Counted from the first letter of the stretch, positions 11,864 to 22,631 are shown. The stretch: DNA of 64,000 nt from Vibrio coralliirubri (GCF_024347375.1 NZ_AP025470.1:1240001-1304000), one strand, 5' to 3'. Numbers and translations: made by a program. Notes: a model not told the origin generated them from the letters alone.

Positions 11864-12573
11864 TAAGGCATTTCCTTTAGCCATTGGGTTTTAAAGCATG
11901 CATCGTTAACGGAGAACTCTTTGAGTGATTGCAGAGAACCTAGGAATTCATCCCTATCAACCTCAATAGCACCTAAGGATTCCAAGTGAGGGTTCATGAC
12001 TTGGCAATCAATCAGTTGTCCGCCGAATTGTGTAAAGTGTTCACAAAAGTACCACAGCGCAATTTTAGAGGCATTGGTCTTCAGGCTGAACATCGATTCA
12101 CCGCAAAAGACTTGGCCTCTTTGTAAGCCGTAAAGTCCACCGATCAGTTCATCATCTTGCCAAACCTCAACCGAGTGGCAGAAACCTAATGAAGCGAGTT
12201 TGCGGTAGGCTGACTGCATGTCGCTGTTTAGCCAGGTTTCTTCTTCGGGTCTTAGTGAAGAGCAATAACCAATTACTCTGTCCGTCGCTTGGTTGATGCT
12301 GACTCGGTAATTGTGCTTTCTTTGAAACTTTTTAAGACTTTTTGACGGTTCGAATGTCTTAGGATTAAATACCGCTCGCGGTGCAGGGCTCCACCAAAGT
12401 ATAGGCTCACCTGGGCCATACCATGGAAATATACCTTGGCTATAAGCGTTTAAAATTCGCATTGGTGATAAATCACCACCGAAGGCGAGCAGACCGTTGG
12501 GTTCATCAAGCGCGTCGAAAGGCGAAGGAAACTCTATACTAGTAGTATCAAGTTCGGTTAGGTATATAGTCAT
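11863..12573 (-). CDS. aat: Leucyl/phenylalanyl-tRNA-protein transferase
   Basis: Adds Leu or Phe to proteins with N-terminal Lys or Arg, creating primary N-degrons for ClpS-ClpAP. At 236 residues it matches E. coli Aat. Motifs in order are FPSPFDALDEPNGLLAFGGDL, SQGIFPWYGPGEPILWWSPAPRAVF, CHSVEVWQDDELIGGLYGLQRGQVFCGESMFS and LIDCQVMNPHLESLGA. It is first in a two-gene operon with bpt. The N-terminal start follows the usual Aat pattern. Confidence 0.95.
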   Translation of the reverse strand: MTIYLTELDTTSIEFPSPFDALDEPNGLLAFGGDLSPMRILNAYSQGIFPWYGPGEPILWWSPAPRAVFNPKTFEPSKSLKKFQRKHNYRVSINQATDRVIGYCSSLRPEEETWLNSDMQSAYRKLASLGFCHSVEVWQDDELIGGLYGLQRGQVFCGESMFSLKTNASKIALWYFCEHFTQFGGQLIDCQVMNPHLESLGAIEVDRDEFLGSLQSLKEFSVNDACFKTQWLKEMP

Positions 12574-12626
12574 AAGTACCGCATTACAGATTAATCACTG
12601 ACCAAGAGGTCTTTAGGAGTTTTACC

Positions 12627-13082
12627 ATGAAGAAGTTGCTTTGGATTTTACTTGTTTTGCCCATGTTGGCAAATGCAGCTTACAACAGAAACCAAGCTCG
12701 ACCAGTAAACGAGGTGGTTTATGGTGAGATTGATACGGTCAGATACATCACGCAGCAAGAGATCGTTGAGTCGAAAGCGAATGGTTGGGAAACCTTGTTA
12801 GGTGCGGCGATTGGTGGCTTGATTGGTAATCAGTTTGGCGGCGGCACCGGTAAAGAAGTGGCGACGGCCGTCGGTGCAGTAGCGGGCGCGGGTATTGCTC
12901 GTAACCGAGGTAACACACAATATAAAGTCGAGTACAAACTGGTCGAGTTATTGGTCAAAACCAAAGACGACAAGTTGGTTAACATTATCCAAGATGTCGA
13001 TAACTCGATGCTGTTCAACCGAGGCGATGATGTACGAATTCTCTATTTTTCAGATGGTGTTCGAGTCGATCTCGTGTACTAG
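12627..13082 (+). CDS. Secreted glycine-zipper (2TM) protein
   Basis: A 151-residue exported protein with a signal peptide ending about Ala17 (LANA) and a glycine-zipper segment at residues 55-95 (GAAIGGLIGNQFGGGTGKEVATAVGAVAGAGIA). That segment is typical of the SlyB/17-kDa-antigen-like 2TM domain associated with the outer membrane. Unlike SlyB it has no lipobox cysteine. A Lys/Asp-rich beta-rich tail follows. The gene starts 53 bases from the divergent aat. Precise function unknown. Confidence 0.75.
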   Translation: MKKLLWILLVLPMLANAAYNRNQARPVNEVVYGEIDTVRYITQQEIVESKANGWETLLGAAIGGLIGNQFGGGTGKEVATAVGAVAGAGIARNRGNTQYKVEYKLVELLVKTKDDKLVNIIQDVDNSMLFNRGDDVRILYFSDGVRVDLVY

Positions 13083-13187
13083 TATGTAAATACGATTGAT
13101 TGGCTAATTAATCACCGGTTTGAGCGGGATTAGCTCTGGAGTTCGTTGGAAAAGTTCGTTAGTCTGCAAGTACGAAGAATTATTCAT

Positions 13188-13223
13188 CACCCGAAAATAA
13201 ATACGCGCCAGTGACTTCGGGTG
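13188..13223 (+). other. Hairpin in the aroA leader
   Basis: CACCCGAA (13188-13195) pairs with TTCGGGTG (13216-13223) just upstream of the aroA ribosome site (AAGGA, 13227-13231). It has a 20-base loop and no T-run, so it is not a terminator. A role in aroA translation or mRNA stability is only possible. Confidence 0.35.
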
Positions 13224-13244
13224 GCACAAGGACTATAAGATTTA

Positions 13245-14525
13245 ATGGAAAGCCTTACGTTACAACCAATTCAAAAAGTGAACGGGGAAGTTAACCTACC
13301 TGGTTCAAAAAGCGTTTCCAACCGTGCACTTCTTTTGGCTGCACTTTCTACGGGAACCACTCGCCTAACAAACTTGCTAGACAGTGATGATATTCGTCAT
13401 ATGTTGAATGCATTGACCCAGTTAGGTGTTGATTATCAGTTGTCTGCAGACAAAACCGTTTGTGAAGTGACAGGTGTTGGTGGTGCATTTTCAAGTGACA
13501 AAGCCCTAGAGCTTTTCTTAGGTAACGCGGGTACGGCGATGCGTCCGTTGGCGGCTGCACTATGTTTAGGTCGCGGTGAATACGTTCTTACTGGTGAGCC
13601 GCGCATGAAAGAGCGCCCAATTGGCCACTTAGTAACGGCCCTGCGAGAAGCCGGTGCCGACGTTGAATACTTAGAGAACGAAAACTACCCACCATTGAAG
13701 ATAACAGGTACAGGTCTGAAGAGCGGTACAGTTTCTATCGACGGTTCTATCTCTAGTCAATTCTTGACGGCATTTTTGATGGCTGCGCCTTTAGCTGAAG
13801 GTGAAGTGACCATTAAAATTGACGGTGAATTGGTTTCTAAACCTTACATCGATATTACGCTGCACATCATGAAGCAATTTGGTGTGGACGTGATCAATAA
13901 TGATTACCAAGAGTTTGTCATTCCTACCGGGCAATCTTACTCGGCACCGGGTGATTTCTTGGTTGAAGGTGATGCATCATCTGCGTCATATTTCCTTGCA
14001 GCCGCTGCTATCAAAGGTGGTGAGATTAAGGTCACTGGTATTGGTAAAAACAGTATCCAAGGTGATATTCAATTCGCTGATGCGCTTGAGAAAATGGGTG
14101 CGGAAATCGAATGGGGTGACGACTACGTTATTTCTCGTTGTGGCGAGCTGAAAGGCATTGATATGGACTATAACCATATCCCAGATGCTGCGATGACTAT
14201 CGCGACAACTGCATTGTTTGCGAAAGGCACAACGGCAATCCGTAATGTCTACAACTGGCGTGTGAAAGAGACAGACCGCTTGGCAGCAATGGCAACAGAG
14301 CTACGTAAAGTCGGCGCTGAGGTCGAAGAGGGTGAAGATTACATCATTGTTAACCCTGTGGCTGAACTGACTCACGCGGCGATTGATACTTACGATGATC
14401 ACCGTATGGCGATGTGTTTCTCGCTGGTTGCCTTGAGCGATACGCCTGTGACGATTAATGATCCAGGTTGTACGTCAAAGACATTTCCTGATTACTTCGA
14501 CAAGCTGAAAATGCTAAGTCTATAA
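13245..14525 (+). CDS. aroA: 3-phosphoshikimate 1-carboxyvinyltransferase (EPSP synthase)
   Basis: Condenses shikimate 3-phosphate with phosphoenolpyruvate in the sixth step of the shikimate pathway. It is 426 residues, the usual size. Active-site blocks are [17 protein letters not shown] (residues 18-34), [15 protein letters not shown] (about 92-106), [13 protein letters not shown] and the C-terminal [11 protein letters not shown]. The GNAGTAMRP form is the class I, glyphosate-sensitive type. It is a single gene closed by a terminator shared with yciN. Confidence 0.97.
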   Translation: MESLTLQPIQKVNGEVNLPGSKSVSNRALLLAALSTGTTRLTNLLDSDDIRHMLNALTQLGVDYQLSADKTVCEVTGVGGAFSSDKALELFLGNAGTAMRPLAAALCLGRGEYVLTGEPRMKERPIGHLVTALREAGADVEYLENENYPPLKITGTGLKSGTVSIDGSISSQFLTAFLMAAPLAEGEVTIKIDGELVSKPYIDITLHIMKQFGVDVINNDYQEFVIPTGQSYSAPGDFLVEGDASSASYFLAAAAIKGGEIKVTGIGKNSIQGDIQFADALEKMGAEIEWGDDYVISRCGELKGIDMDYNHIPDAAMTIATTALFAKGTTAIRNVYNWRVKETDRLAAMATELRKVGAEVEEGEDYIIVNPVAELTHAAIDTYDDHRMAMCFSLVALSDTPVTINDPGCTSKTFPDYFDKLKMLSL

Positions 14526-14554
14526 AAATGCTTAGTATGTAGAGGTTTAGGAAC

Positions 14555-14585
14555 AAAAAAGCTTGCCTAAGTGGCAAGCTTTTTA
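14555..14585. terminator. Bidirectional terminator between aroA and yciN
   Basis: AAAAGCTTGCC (14557-14567) pairs with GGCAAGCTTTT (14573-14583), with A-rich and T-rich flanks. Confidence 0.88.
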
Positions 14586-14586
14586 A

Positions 14587-14832
14587 TTATTGCTGAATTG
14601 TAAATTCTTTCGAAAGGTGGTGCGCTAAGTATTTAAACATGTTAAATACCGCGGTTGTATTCTCGGTCGGCATTCCATTGCTGTCTAAGAAGTATTCACC
14701 TTTGAAGACGAGTACATCGTCTTTTTCTACTACGCTGTTTGCGCGCATGCCTTCAATGTAGTCATCATGTGATTGGATAATTTGGTTTGCGATAAGCAGT
14801 AAATCAAATTCTGCTATTACTTTCTTTGTCAT
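14587..14832 (-). CDS. yciN: YciN family (DUF2498) small protein
   Basis: An 81-residue soluble protein that resembles E. coli YciN, most clearly in LVFKGEYFLDSNGMPTENTTAVFNMFKYLAHHLS. The function of the family is not known. In E. coli yciN also neighbours topA, which supports the call. It has a single start ATG and shares the aroA terminator downstream. Confidence 0.82.
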   Translation of the reverse strand: MTKKVIAEFDLLLIANQIIQSHDDYIEGMRANSVVEKDDVLVFKGEYFLDSNGMPTENTTAVFNMFKYLAHHLSKEFTIQQ

Positions 14833-15271
14833 GAGTTTATCTCTGATAACTGAATATAACGTTGAGTTTATGGTGTCGAACTAGAAATTCAATGATTTCA
14901 CAACCGATTAAGAGAGTCTTTTCAAACATCCACAATTTATTTTGTGATTTACGGCAAAAATAATTGAATGGGGCTCGCGTTAGATTCGCGGACAAGCTTA
15001 GTATGAGCCCGTTTAGACGTAATGCCTGATGAATAGGCTCTTGCAAGTATTCTTAGTGAGTACTTTATAGCTTCTTTATATTGTGACCCTTTTATCTATG
15101 AGTCGTCGAATTGTCGAGCGATCAGATCCAATTTTGAAAAAAGCGGTTGATCTTCTAGTAATCTCGCACAATAGTAAAAAAAGAAGCAATGAATTTAGAA
15201 TATCATGCGTAAAAGCCCACAAGCTAAATTGTTGGTGCTGAAGCATCGTGATTAAGGACGTTAGAGTCAAT
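14833..15271. promoter_or_regulatory. Divergent promoter region between yciN and topA
   Basis: About 439 bases holding the promoters of yciN and topA. The topA promoter is expected to respond to supercoiling, but no specific sites could be fixed. Minus-strand ORFs here have no protein-like content and are rejected. Confidence 0.4.
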
Positions 15272-17902
15272 ATGGGTAAATCGCTCGTTATAGTGGAGTC
15301 GCCAGCCAAGGCTAAAACTATCAATAAATATCTTGGCAAAGACTTTGTCGTTAAGTCGAGTGTAGGTCACGTACGTGATTTACCAACGGCGGGTCAAAGT
15401 ACTGGTCAAAAGGCTGCTGCAGTTTCAACCAAGGGTATGAGCCCAGAAGACAAAGCTCGTATCAAGAAAGAAAAAGATCGCAAAGCTCTTATTAAAAAGA
15501 TGGGTATCAACCCATATAAAGAGTGGGAAGCGAATTACCAAATCCTACCTGGTAAAGAGAAAGTCGTCGCTGAATTGCAAAAACTGGCTGAGAACGCAGA
15601 CCATGTTTATCTCGCAACCGATTTGGACCGCGAAGGAGAAGCTATCGCATGGCACCTTCGTGAGATCATCGGTGGCGATGAAACGCGATACAAGCGAGTG
15701 GTTTTTAACGAAATCACCAAGAATGCTATTCAACAAGCTTTCGAAACTCCAGGTGAGTTAAATATTGATGGCGTAAACGCACAACAAGCACGACGTTTTA
15801 TGGACCGTGTTGTTGGCTTTATGGTATCACCTCTGCTTTGGAAAAAAGTAGCACGAGGCCTGTCCGCTGGCCGTGTTCAATCAGTAGCGGTAAAACTACT
15901 GGTAGAGCGTGAGCGCGAGATCAACGCCTTTATCCCTGAAGAGTTCTGGGATGTGCATGCTGATACTAAAACAGCAGAGAAAACCGACTTCAGACTGCAA
16001 GTAGCACAGAAAGACGGTGTTGCGTTTAAACCTGAAAACGAAGCGCAAACACAAGCTGCTGTTAGCGTTTTAGAAAAAGCGCAATACGAAGTATGTAAAC
16101 GTGAAGACCGCCCAACAAAGAGTAAGCCGTCTGCGCCTTACATCACGTCGACGCTGCAACAAGCGGCGAGTACCCGTCTTGGTTATGGCGTAAAGAAAAC
16201 CATGATGCTGGCTCAACGCCTGTATGAAGCGGGTTACATCACTTATATGCGTACTGACTCTACTAACTTGAGTTCAGAAGCTGTAGAAGCCGCTCGTGAA
16301 TACATTGGTTCTGAGTATGGCGCGCAATACCTTCCACCTAAAGCACTTGTATACGGCAGCAAAGAGGGCGCTCAAGAGGCCCACGAAGCGATTCGTCCTT
16401 CAAGTGTAGATGTTAAGTCGGAAGACCTAAACGGCGTAGACGGAGACGCACACAAGCTTTACTCGCTAATTTGGAATCAATTCGTTGCGTGTCAAATGAC
16501 ACCAGCTCAATACGATTCAACGACAGTAAGCGTTAAAGCCGATGAGTACACGTTGAAAGCGAAAGGTCGTATCCTTAAATTTGATGGTTGGACTCGTGTT
16601 CAGCGTCCAATGGGTAAGAACGAAGATACTATCCTTCCAGCAGTACAGATCGGCGACAAGCTTGATCTGATCGCGTTAGACCCTAAGCAGCACTTCACTA
16701 AGCCACCGGCTCGTTTCACTGAAGCGGCGCTAGTTAAAGAGCTTGAGAAGCGTGGTATTGGTCGTCCTTCAACATACGCATCAATCATCTCGACGATTCA
16801 AGATCGTGGTTATGTAAAAGTTGAACAGCGTCGTTTCTATGCTGAGAAGATGGGTGAAATTGTTACTGACCGTCTAGACGGCAGCTTCAATGACCTAATG
16901 AACTACGACTTCACTGCTCGTATGGAGCAGAAGTTGGACCAAATCGCAGAAGGCGAAGCAAGCTGGAAAGGCGTGCTAGATAACTTCTTCGAAGACTTTA
17001 CTGGCGATTTGGAAAAAGCGGATCTTGATGAAGACGCTGGTGGCATGAAGCCAAATCATATCGTGGAAACCGATATTGAGTGTCCGACTTGTAGCCGTAA
17101 AATGGGTATTCGTACTGCTTCGACAGGCGTATTTCTTGGTTGTTCTGGCTATGCACTTCCACCAAAAGAGCGTTGTAAGACAACAATCAACCTTGGTGAT
17201 GAAGAAGGCATTATCAACGTGCTTGAAGAAGACGTTGAAACAGCAGCACTTCGAGCTAAAAAGCGTTGTCCTATTTGTGAAACGGCAATGGATGCTTATC
17301 TGATTGATGATAAGCGTAAGATGCACGTATGTGGTAACAACCCGAACTGTGAAGGTTATGTGGTTGAGCACGGCGAATTTAAAGTGAAAGGCTACGATGG
17401 TCCACTTGTTGAGTGTGACAAGTGTGGTTCTGACATGGTTCTGAAGAACGGTCGTTTTGGTAAATACATGGACTGTACGAGTGAAGATTGCAAGAACACT
17501 CGTAAGATTCTGAAAAATGGTGAAGTTGCGCCACCAAAAGAAGACCCGGTGCATTTCCCTGAACTTCCTTGTGAAAATTCAGACGCGTACTTTGTTCTTC
17601 GTGATGGTGCTTCTGGTCTATTTATGGCTGCGAGCAACTTCCCTAAATCACGTGAAACACGTGCACCATTAGTGGAAGAGTTGGTTCGTTTTAAAGACCG
17701 TATCTCACCTAAGTTCCAATACCTAGCATCAGCGCCAGTTGCTGACCCTGATGGTAAGCCGACAGTGGTTCGTTTTAGTCGTAAGACTAAAGAAAACTAC
17801 GTTCGTACTGAAGTCGATGGAAAACCGTCCGGTTGGACTGCGTTGTACATCGACGGTAAGTGGGAAGTTACGGATAAGCGTAAAAAGCCGAAAGAGAAGT
17901 AA
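15272..17902 (+). CDS. topA: DNA topoisomerase I (omega protein)
   Basis: Type IA topoisomerase that relaxes negative supercoils. It is 876 residues from the ATG at 15272 ([22 protein letters not shown], the same start as E. coli TopA). An upstream GTG at 15248 in the same frame is a less likely start. The TOPRIM domain ([24 protein letters not shown]) is followed by the active-site Tyr325 in [13 protein letters not shown]. Three C-terminal zinc-ribbon cysteine sets follow (CPTC..., CPIC..., CDKC...) and then a basic tail. All catalytic residues are intact. Confidence 0.97.
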   Translation: MGKSLVIVESPAKAKTINKYLGKDFVVKSSVGHVRDLPTAGQSTGQKAAAVSTKGMSPEDKARIKKEKDRKALIKKMGINPYKEWEANYQILPGKEKVVAELQKLAENADHVYLATDLDREGEAIAWHLREIIGGDETRYKRVVFNEITKNAIQQAFETPGELNIDGVNAQQARRFMDRVVGFMVSPLLWKKVARGLSAGRVQSVAVKLLVEREREINAFIPEEFWDVHADTKTAEKTDFRLQVAQKDGVAFKPENEAQTQAAVSVLEKAQYEVCKREDRPTKSKPSAPYITSTLQQAASTRLGYGVKKTMMLAQRLYEAGYITYMRTDSTNLSSEAVEAAREYIGSEYGAQYLPPKALVYGSKEGAQEAHEAIRPSSVDVKSEDLNGVDGDAHKLYSLIWNQFVACQMTPAQYDSTTVSVKADEYTLKAKGRILKFDGWTRVQRPMGKNEDTILPAVQIGDKLDLIALDPKQHFTKPPARFTEAALVKELEKRGIGRPSTYASIISTIQDRGYVKVEQRRFYAEKMGEIVTDRLDGSFNDLMNYDFTARMEQKLDQIAEGEASWKGVLDNFFEDFTGDLEKADLDEDAGGMKPNHIVETDIECPTCSRKMGIRTASTGVFLGCSGYALPPKERCKTTINLGDEEGIINVLEEDVETAALRAKKRCPICETAMDAYLIDDKRKMHVCGNNPNCEGYVVEHGEFKVKGYDGPLVECDKCGSDMVLKNGRFGKYMDCTSEDCKNTRKILKNGEVAPPKEDPVHFPELPCENSDAYFVLRDGASGLFMAASNFPKSRETRAPLVEELVRFKDRISPKFQYLASAPVADPDGKPTVVRFSRKTKENYVRTEVDGKPSGWTALYIDGKWEVTDKRKKPKEK

Positions 17903-17918
17903 CTGAACGTTATTGATG

Positions 17919-17946
17919 AAAAGCAGCCTAATGGCTGCTTTTTTTT
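17919..17946 (+). terminator. Terminator of topA
   Basis: AAGCAGCC (17921-17928) pairs with GGCTGCTT (17933-17940), followed by six more T. Confidence 0.9.
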
Positions 17947-18437
17947 GATCTCAATATGACTAATTATGCAACTTGTTGACTTTGTGTTTCGTCGGCGGGA
18001 ATTTATTAAATTCACACCGCGAAATAAATGGTGTTAATTAATTATATCTTCTTATGCAACTTTAACGAGAATGTAACTTAATTAAAATATTGTAACTCAC
18101 AGATCAGCGTTTAGTTGTATACCTGATGTGTGTCGGGTGTTAATGTAATGTTTCGTCTGGACGGTGTAGTGTGAGCTGCTTTAAGTCTTAGGAAAGCAAT
18201 CAGCTTACGTACCACAGAATGGCGTATTAAAAATTGAATTCGGCCGAAAAGTCGATAACGTATATAAAACCAAGTGCAAAGAATAGTGCACACATAACAA
18301 CGTTTGGCTTAGGATATTGTCACTGTATGTGAATGGATATTCGCTAAATACCGAAATAAGTGTTGGTGCTCATCCCCCTGAGGAAGATACCTCTACGAGT
18401 ACTAACATCGACAAGCTATAGATATATGGAGAATAAA
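17947..18437 (+). promoter_or_regulatory. AT-rich leader and promoter region of glgC
   Basis: About 490 bases with no supported gene. The stretch just before glgC holds GGAG at 18428-18431, its ribosome site. A GTG-initiated extension of glgC through this region is not conserved-looking and is rejected. No operator could be named. Confidence 0.4.
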
Positions 18438-19655
18438 ATGGCTGGTGTATTGGGAATGATTCTTGCTGGTGGTGAAGGCTCTCGCTTAAGACCTTTAACT
18501 GAATCTCGCAGCAAACCCTCGGTTCCTTTCGGTGGTAGTTACCGCTTAATTGATTTCGCTTTGAACAACTTCGTTAATGCTGATCTAATGAAGATCTACG
18601 TATTAACACAATTTAAGTCACAGTCACTGTTCCACCATATGAAAAAAGGCTGGAATATCAGTGGTATAACAGACCGTTTTATCGACCCAATTCCTGCGCA
18701 AATGCGTAAAGGAAAGCGTTGGTATGAAGGCACAGCAGATGCTATCTACCAAAACATGGGCTTTATGGAGTTGGAAGAACCTGATCAAGTATGTATTTTT
18801 GGTTCAGACCATATCTATAAGATGGACATCAAACAGATGCTTGATTTCCATAAAGAGAAGAAAGCGGCTCTAACAGTATCAGCATTGCGCATGCCGCTTG
18901 CTGAAGCATCAGAATTCGGTGTTATTGAGGTTGATGCTGACGGCCGTATGATTGGCTTTGAAGAGAAACCTGCAAATCCGAAGTCGATTCCGGGCGATCC
19001 AGAATCAGCGCTCGTTTCAATGGGCAACTACGTGTTCGAAGCGAAAGAGCTTTTTGCTGAACTAACGGAAGATGCTGATAGAGAAGGTTCGACACACGAT
19101 TTCGGCAAAGACATTATTCCAAACATGTTCCCACGTGGTGACGTGTTTGTTTATGATTTCAGCACCAACCGTATTACTGGTGAGAAAGAAGAAGTTTACT
19201 GGCGCGATGTAGGTACGATTGACGCGTACTGGCAAGCGCACATGGACCTTCTTAAGAAAGATGCGCCATTCTCGCTATACAACCGTAAATGGCCTCTACA
19301 CACTTATTACCCGCCACTACCACCAGCTACGTTTACTGATTCGGCAAATGGTCGAATTCAGATCATTGATAGCCTTGTGTGTAGCGGTAGTTATGTACGT
19401 GGTTCGCGTATTGAAAAGAGTGTACTGGGCTTCCGCAGCAATATCGCATCAGCGTGTGATATTAGCGAAAGTATCTTACTCGGTGATGTAAAAGTGGGTG
19501 AGGGTTGTATCTTGCGCCGCGTTATCATTGATAAAGATGCAGATATCGCACCGGGTACACAGATTGGTGTGAATCTGACAGAAGACAAAAAGCATTACCA
19601 CGTATCTGACGATGGTGTTGTAGTGATTTCTAAAGGAGCACGAGTTGGTTACTAA
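18438..19655 (+). CDS. glgC: Glucose-1-phosphate adenylyltransferase (ADP-glucose pyrophosphorylase)
   Basis: Makes ADP-glucose from glucose-1-phosphate and ATP, the committed step of glycogen synthesis. It is 405 residues from the ATG at 18438, which has GGAG six bases upstream. The nucleotidyltransferase part starts LGMILAGGEGSRLRPLTESRSKPSVPFGG, with the glucose-1-phosphate site (FEEKP, GSDHIYKMD) further on, and the protein ends in a left-handed beta-helix (RIEKSVLGFRSNIASACDISESILLGDVKVGEGC). It overlaps the glgA start. Confidence 0.96.
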   Translation: MAGVLGMILAGGEGSRLRPLTESRSKPSVPFGGSYRLIDFALNNFVNADLMKIYVLTQFKSQSLFHHMKKGWNISGITDRFIDPIPAQMRKGKRWYEGTADAIYQNMGFMELEEPDQVCIFGSDHIYKMDIKQMLDFHKEKKAALTVSALRMPLAEASEFGVIEVDADGRMIGFEEKPANPKSIPGDPESALVSMGNYVFEAKELFAELTEDADREGSTHDFGKDIIPNMFPRGDVFVYDFSTNRITGEKEEVYWRDVGTIDAYWQAHMDLLKKDAPFSLYNRKWPLHTYYPPLPPATFTDSANGRIQIIDSLVCSGSYVRGSRIEKSVLGFRSNIASACDISESILLGDVKVGEGCILRRVIIDKDADIAPGTQIGVNLTEDKKHYHVSDDGVVVISKGARVGY

Positions 19656-21099
19656 GACTCTCTCGGTACTTTTTGTAGCGTCTGAAGTTGAAGGCTTGAT
19701 TAAAAGTGGTGGCTTGGCTGATGTAGCCAAGGCACTGCCGAAAGCGTTGCAAACACTCGAACAGGACGTTCGAGTGACTATCCCCGCATATAGAAACATT
19801 CCAAACATTGATTCAGCAGAAGTTATTTTATCGACTGAACTCGATCATTGGCCTCATACGGCTTATCAAGTTAAAAAACTGAGTGTAGAAGGCGTTCCAG
19901 TTTTTGGTATTGAATGTGCCAAGTATTTCGACCGCCCGGAAATGTACGCAGAAAACAATCAAGCTTATGCTGATAACGGAGAGCGCTTCTCGTTCTTTAG
20001 TGCAGCCTGTCTTGATATGCTTCCTAAGCTTGGCTTCCAACCGGATATCATTCATGCAAATGACTGGCATACTGGTTTCGTACCTTTCTTGCTTAAATCG
20101 CGTTACCAACAACACGATTTCTTTGAAAATACGCGCAGTGTTATCTCGATTCACAATGCGGTTTTCAAAGGTGTGTTCGCATACGATGAACTTCAATTCC
20201 TGCCAGAGATGCACAGTTACCATGCGCCTGAAGCTTCAGTGAGTGACACTCATGTCACTATGCTAAGAGCTGGCGTGATGTGCGCGGATAAAGTGAACGC
20301 AGTAAGTCCTACCTATGCAGAAGAGTTGAAAACGGAATTAGGTAGCCACGGTATGGCTGCAGAATTCCAACACAGATCGGCTGATCTGTTCGGCATTTTG
20401 AATGGGTGTGATTACGGGGCTTGGAATCCGGAAACTGATGCTTTCCTACCTCGTAAATACAAAGCGACCAAGCACAGCATGGCTCGCGGAAAATCAGCTT
20501 GTAAGCAAAAACTGCAACAAGATGTAGGTTTACCCGTTGCCGACTGCGCGGTTTATGGCATGGTTTGTCGCTTGACGAATCAAAAAGGTGTTCATTACTT
20601 ACTGCCTATCATCGAACAGTTTTTGAAAAATGATCTGCAGATCGTGATTGTCGGTACTGGCGATCCGGTTTTAGCGAGTCAATTGAAAGAGCTATCAGCG
20701 CTTCACTCAGATAAGTTCTCGTTCGTGGAAGCGTACAATAATGAACTTGCGCACTTGGTTGAAGCAGGCTCTGATTTCTTCTTGATGCCTTCGGAATTTG
20801 AACCGTGTGGCTTAAACCAAATCTACAGCATGGCTTACGGTACTTTGCCGATTGTTCGTTCTGTGGGAGGTTTAAAAGACAGCGTGAATGATTACGATGA
20901 GGATCCTGAAGTCGCGACTGGGTTTGCTTTTGAAGAGCCAACACCGCAAGCGTTATTGGCTGTGTTACATCGTTCATTACTGCTTTACGCACAAAACCCA
21001 TCTGAAATTAAGCGTGTTCAGCTTTATGCGATGCAGCAAGATTTTAGTTGGGAAGATGCGGCTAAAGAATACCTAGCTATGTACCATTCAGCATTTTAA
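19645..21099 (+). CDS. glgA: Glycogen synthase (ADP-glucose type, GT5)
   Basis: Transfers glucose from ADP-glucose to the growing alpha-1,4 chain. It is 484 residues with the GT5 ADP-glucose motif KSGGLADV (residues 20-27) and the C-terminal PSEFEPCGLNQIYSMAYGTLPIVRSVGGLKD with its catalytic Glu pair. The start is TTG at 19645, with AGGAG six bases upstream and an 11-base overlap with the end of glgC. This fits a translationally coupled glgCA operon. No branching enzyme gene is present here. Confidence 0.95.
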   Translation: MVTKTLSVLFVASEVEGLIKSGGLADVAKALPKALQTLEQDVRVTIPAYRNIPNIDSAEVILSTELDHWPHTAYQVKKLSVEGVPVFGIECAKYFDRPEMYAENNQAYADNGERFSFFSAACLDMLPKLGFQPDIIHANDWHTGFVPFLLKSRYQQHDFFENTRSVISIHNAVFKGVFAYDELQFLPEMHSYHAPEASVSDTHVTMLRAGVMCADKVNAVSPTYAEELKTELGSHGMAAEFQHRSADLFGILNGCDYGAWNPETDAFLPRKYKATKHSMARGKSACKQKLQQDVGLPVADCAVYGMVCRLTNQKGVHYLLPIIEQFLKNDLQIVIVGTGDPVLASQLKELSALHSDKFSFVEAYNNELAHLVEAGSDFFLMPSEFEPCGLNQIYSMAYGTLPIVRSVGGLKDSVNDYDEDPEVATGFAFEEPTPQALLAVLHRSLLLYAQNPSEIKRVQLYAMQQDFSWEDAAKEYLAMYHSAF

Positions 21100-21154
21100 C
21101 TTGTTGACTTAGCTTTAAAATTAGCTGGCGAGCAACAACCGCTCGTAATAAATG

Positions 21155-21185
21155 AAGGCGCTCTAATTGTAGAGTGCCTTTTTGT
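21155..21185 (+). terminator. Terminator of glgCA
   Basis: AAGGCGCTCTA (21155-21165) pairs with TAGAGTGCCTT (21170-21180), with one G-U pair and a T-run. Confidence 0.85.
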
Positions 21186-21342
21186 TTCCTGGTCAGAGCA
21201 CATCACGTTTACGAAGACAAAGCTTGCAAACTCATTTTAGTCAGGTAGAAAAGGTGAGGTAGGTATTCACATGACTAATGATAGGTTTGACACTATTATC
21301 ACTTAAAGTTCTTAATAGCGTGATATCCTTAGTCATCGCCTC

Positions 21343-22182
21343 GTGATGAGGCATAGCTCCATTCCAATAATTAAAGCGATAGGTATGTCTGAGAGTTTAC
21401 TATTTCATAAAACATTTACTCACCCGACGAGCGATGAGTGGGTTGTATTTGTGCATGGCGCAGGAGGCAGTTCCTCCATCTGGTTCAAGCAGATCAAAGC
21501 GTATAAACAGCATTTCAACTTACTTCTCATTGATCTGAGAGGGCACGGTAAATCAGACAATATACTTAAAGGGCTGATTTCGAATCGTTATACGTTCAAA
21601 TCGGTGACGCTTGATATTCTTAAAGTGTTAGACCATCTTAAGATCCGTTCTGCACATTTCGTCGGTATGTCTTTGGGCACGATTATTGTGCGTAACGTTG
21701 CAGAGCTCGCGGCTGGCCGTGTACGTTCAATGGTACTGGGTGGTGCTGTCACTAAGCTAAACACTCGCTCTCAAGTCTTAATCAAGTTGGGTAACCTCAG
21801 CAAGCACATCATTCCTTATATGTGGTTGTACAGCCTTTTTGCTTATGTTGTGATGCCACAAAAGAGTCAGAAAGAATCGCGTCACCTGTTTATCCGCGAA
21901 GCTAAAAAGCTGTGCCAGAAAGAGTTTAAGCGCTGGTTTATCTTAACGGCTGATGTAAACCCCTTGATGAAATATTTTAAAGATAGAGAGCTACCAATAC
22001 CGACTCTTTATTTGATGGGTGAACGTGACTACATGTTTATTAAGCCTGTGAAAGAAATGGTCGCAGCGCATGAGTCGAGCGAGCTAGTAGAGATTCCGAA
22101 TTGTGGGCACGTATGTAACGTGGAAAACCCTGAAGAGTTTAATCAGCGTTCGATTGCGTTTATTCAAAAACAAATTCAGTGA
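21343..22182 (+). CDS. Alpha/beta-fold hydrolase
   Basis: A 279-residue hydrolase of unknown substrate. The oxyanion-hole motif HGAGGS (38-43), the nucleophile elbow GMSLG with Ser110, and the likely acid Asp229 (GERDYMF) and base His256 (NCGHVCN) complete a triad. There is no signal peptide. The start is uncertain: GTG 21343 or ATG 21346, with ATG 21385 (MSESLLF) a good alternative. It stands alone between two terminators. Confidence 0.8.
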   Translation: MMRHSSIPIIKAIGMSESLLFHKTFTHPTSDEWVVFVHGAGGSSSIWFKQIKAYKQHFNLLLIDLRGHGKSDNILKGLISNRYTFKSVTLDILKVLDHLKIRSAHFVGMSLGTIIVRNVAELAAGRVRSMVLGGAVTKLNTRSQVLIKLGNLSKHIIPYMWLYSLFAYVVMPQKSQKESRHLFIREAKKLCQKEFKRWFILTADVNPLMKYFKDRELPIPTLYLMGERDYMFIKPVKEMVAAHESSELVEIPNCGHVCNVENPEEFNQRSIAFIQKQIQ

Positions 22183-22228
22183 TTTTGTAAATGCGAAATC
22201 AAAGATGATGATGGAATCGAATTGAAAT

Positions 22229-22266
22229 AAAAACGGGAAGCTAATTTTAGCTTCCCGTTTTTATTT
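22229..22266. terminator. Bidirectional terminator downstream of the hydrolase gene
   Basis: A 13-base-pair stem of A-rich start (AAACGGGAAGCTA with TAGCTTCCCGTTT, 22231-22260) has an ATTT loop and T-run, facing the converging DUF2007 gene. Confidence 0.9.
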
Positions 22267-22313
22267 GGAGGAGGTATCTGACCGAATCGTTCTATCAGGT
22301 CACTGAAACCTTG

Positions 22314-22631
22314 CTATTCAGGTGAGGCAGCACCGCACTGCCAGCAAGAACCGAACTGCGCTTCGTTGACTTCATGACACTTACCACAACGCCACTCTTC
22401 ATAGATGATCGAATCTTGCTGCTTTTGGTAGTCATTTACTAGCATGCGAGCTTTACTGGCCAATTTTGGCTCATATAACCATACGTAAGGGTCAGTTTCT
22501 TCAGTGAATGGGATTTCCCCCTTCAATCCGAACAACCCCTCACCACGGACTTCACAGGCAATATTCTCGCTTTCTAATAATCCACAGATGATATGAGCTT
22601 CTGTCGGATTCGATGCACTGAAGATTTTCAT
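22314..22631 (-). CDS. DUF2007 domain protein with zinc ribbon
   Basis: A 105-residue protein whose first 70 residues match the DUF2007 fold (MKIFSASNPTEAHIICGLLESENI, then EIPFTEETDPYVWLYEP), a family often called putative signal-transducing. The C-terminus adds a likely zinc ribbon, Cys82-x2-Cys85 and Cys96-x2-Cys99. The molecular role is unknown. The next gene on this strand starts 744 bases upstream, so it is not clearly in an operon with it. Confidence 0.75.
   Translation of the reverse strand: MKIFSASNPTEAHIICGLLESENIACEVRGEGLFGLKGEIPFTEETDPYVWLYEPKLASKARMLVNDYQKQQDSIIYEEWRCGKCHEVNEAQFGSCWQCGAASPE

Noticed and set aside
16976..17554. A 192-residue minus-strand ORF inside topA
   Set aside because: It is antisense to the conserved zinc-ribbon part of TopA; its composition (runs of Phe, Thr, Val) is the shadow of topA codon use.
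18360..18437. N-terminal extension of GlgC from a GTG
   Set aside because: The added 26 residues do not look like GlgC, and GGAG at 18428 fits the ATG at 18438.
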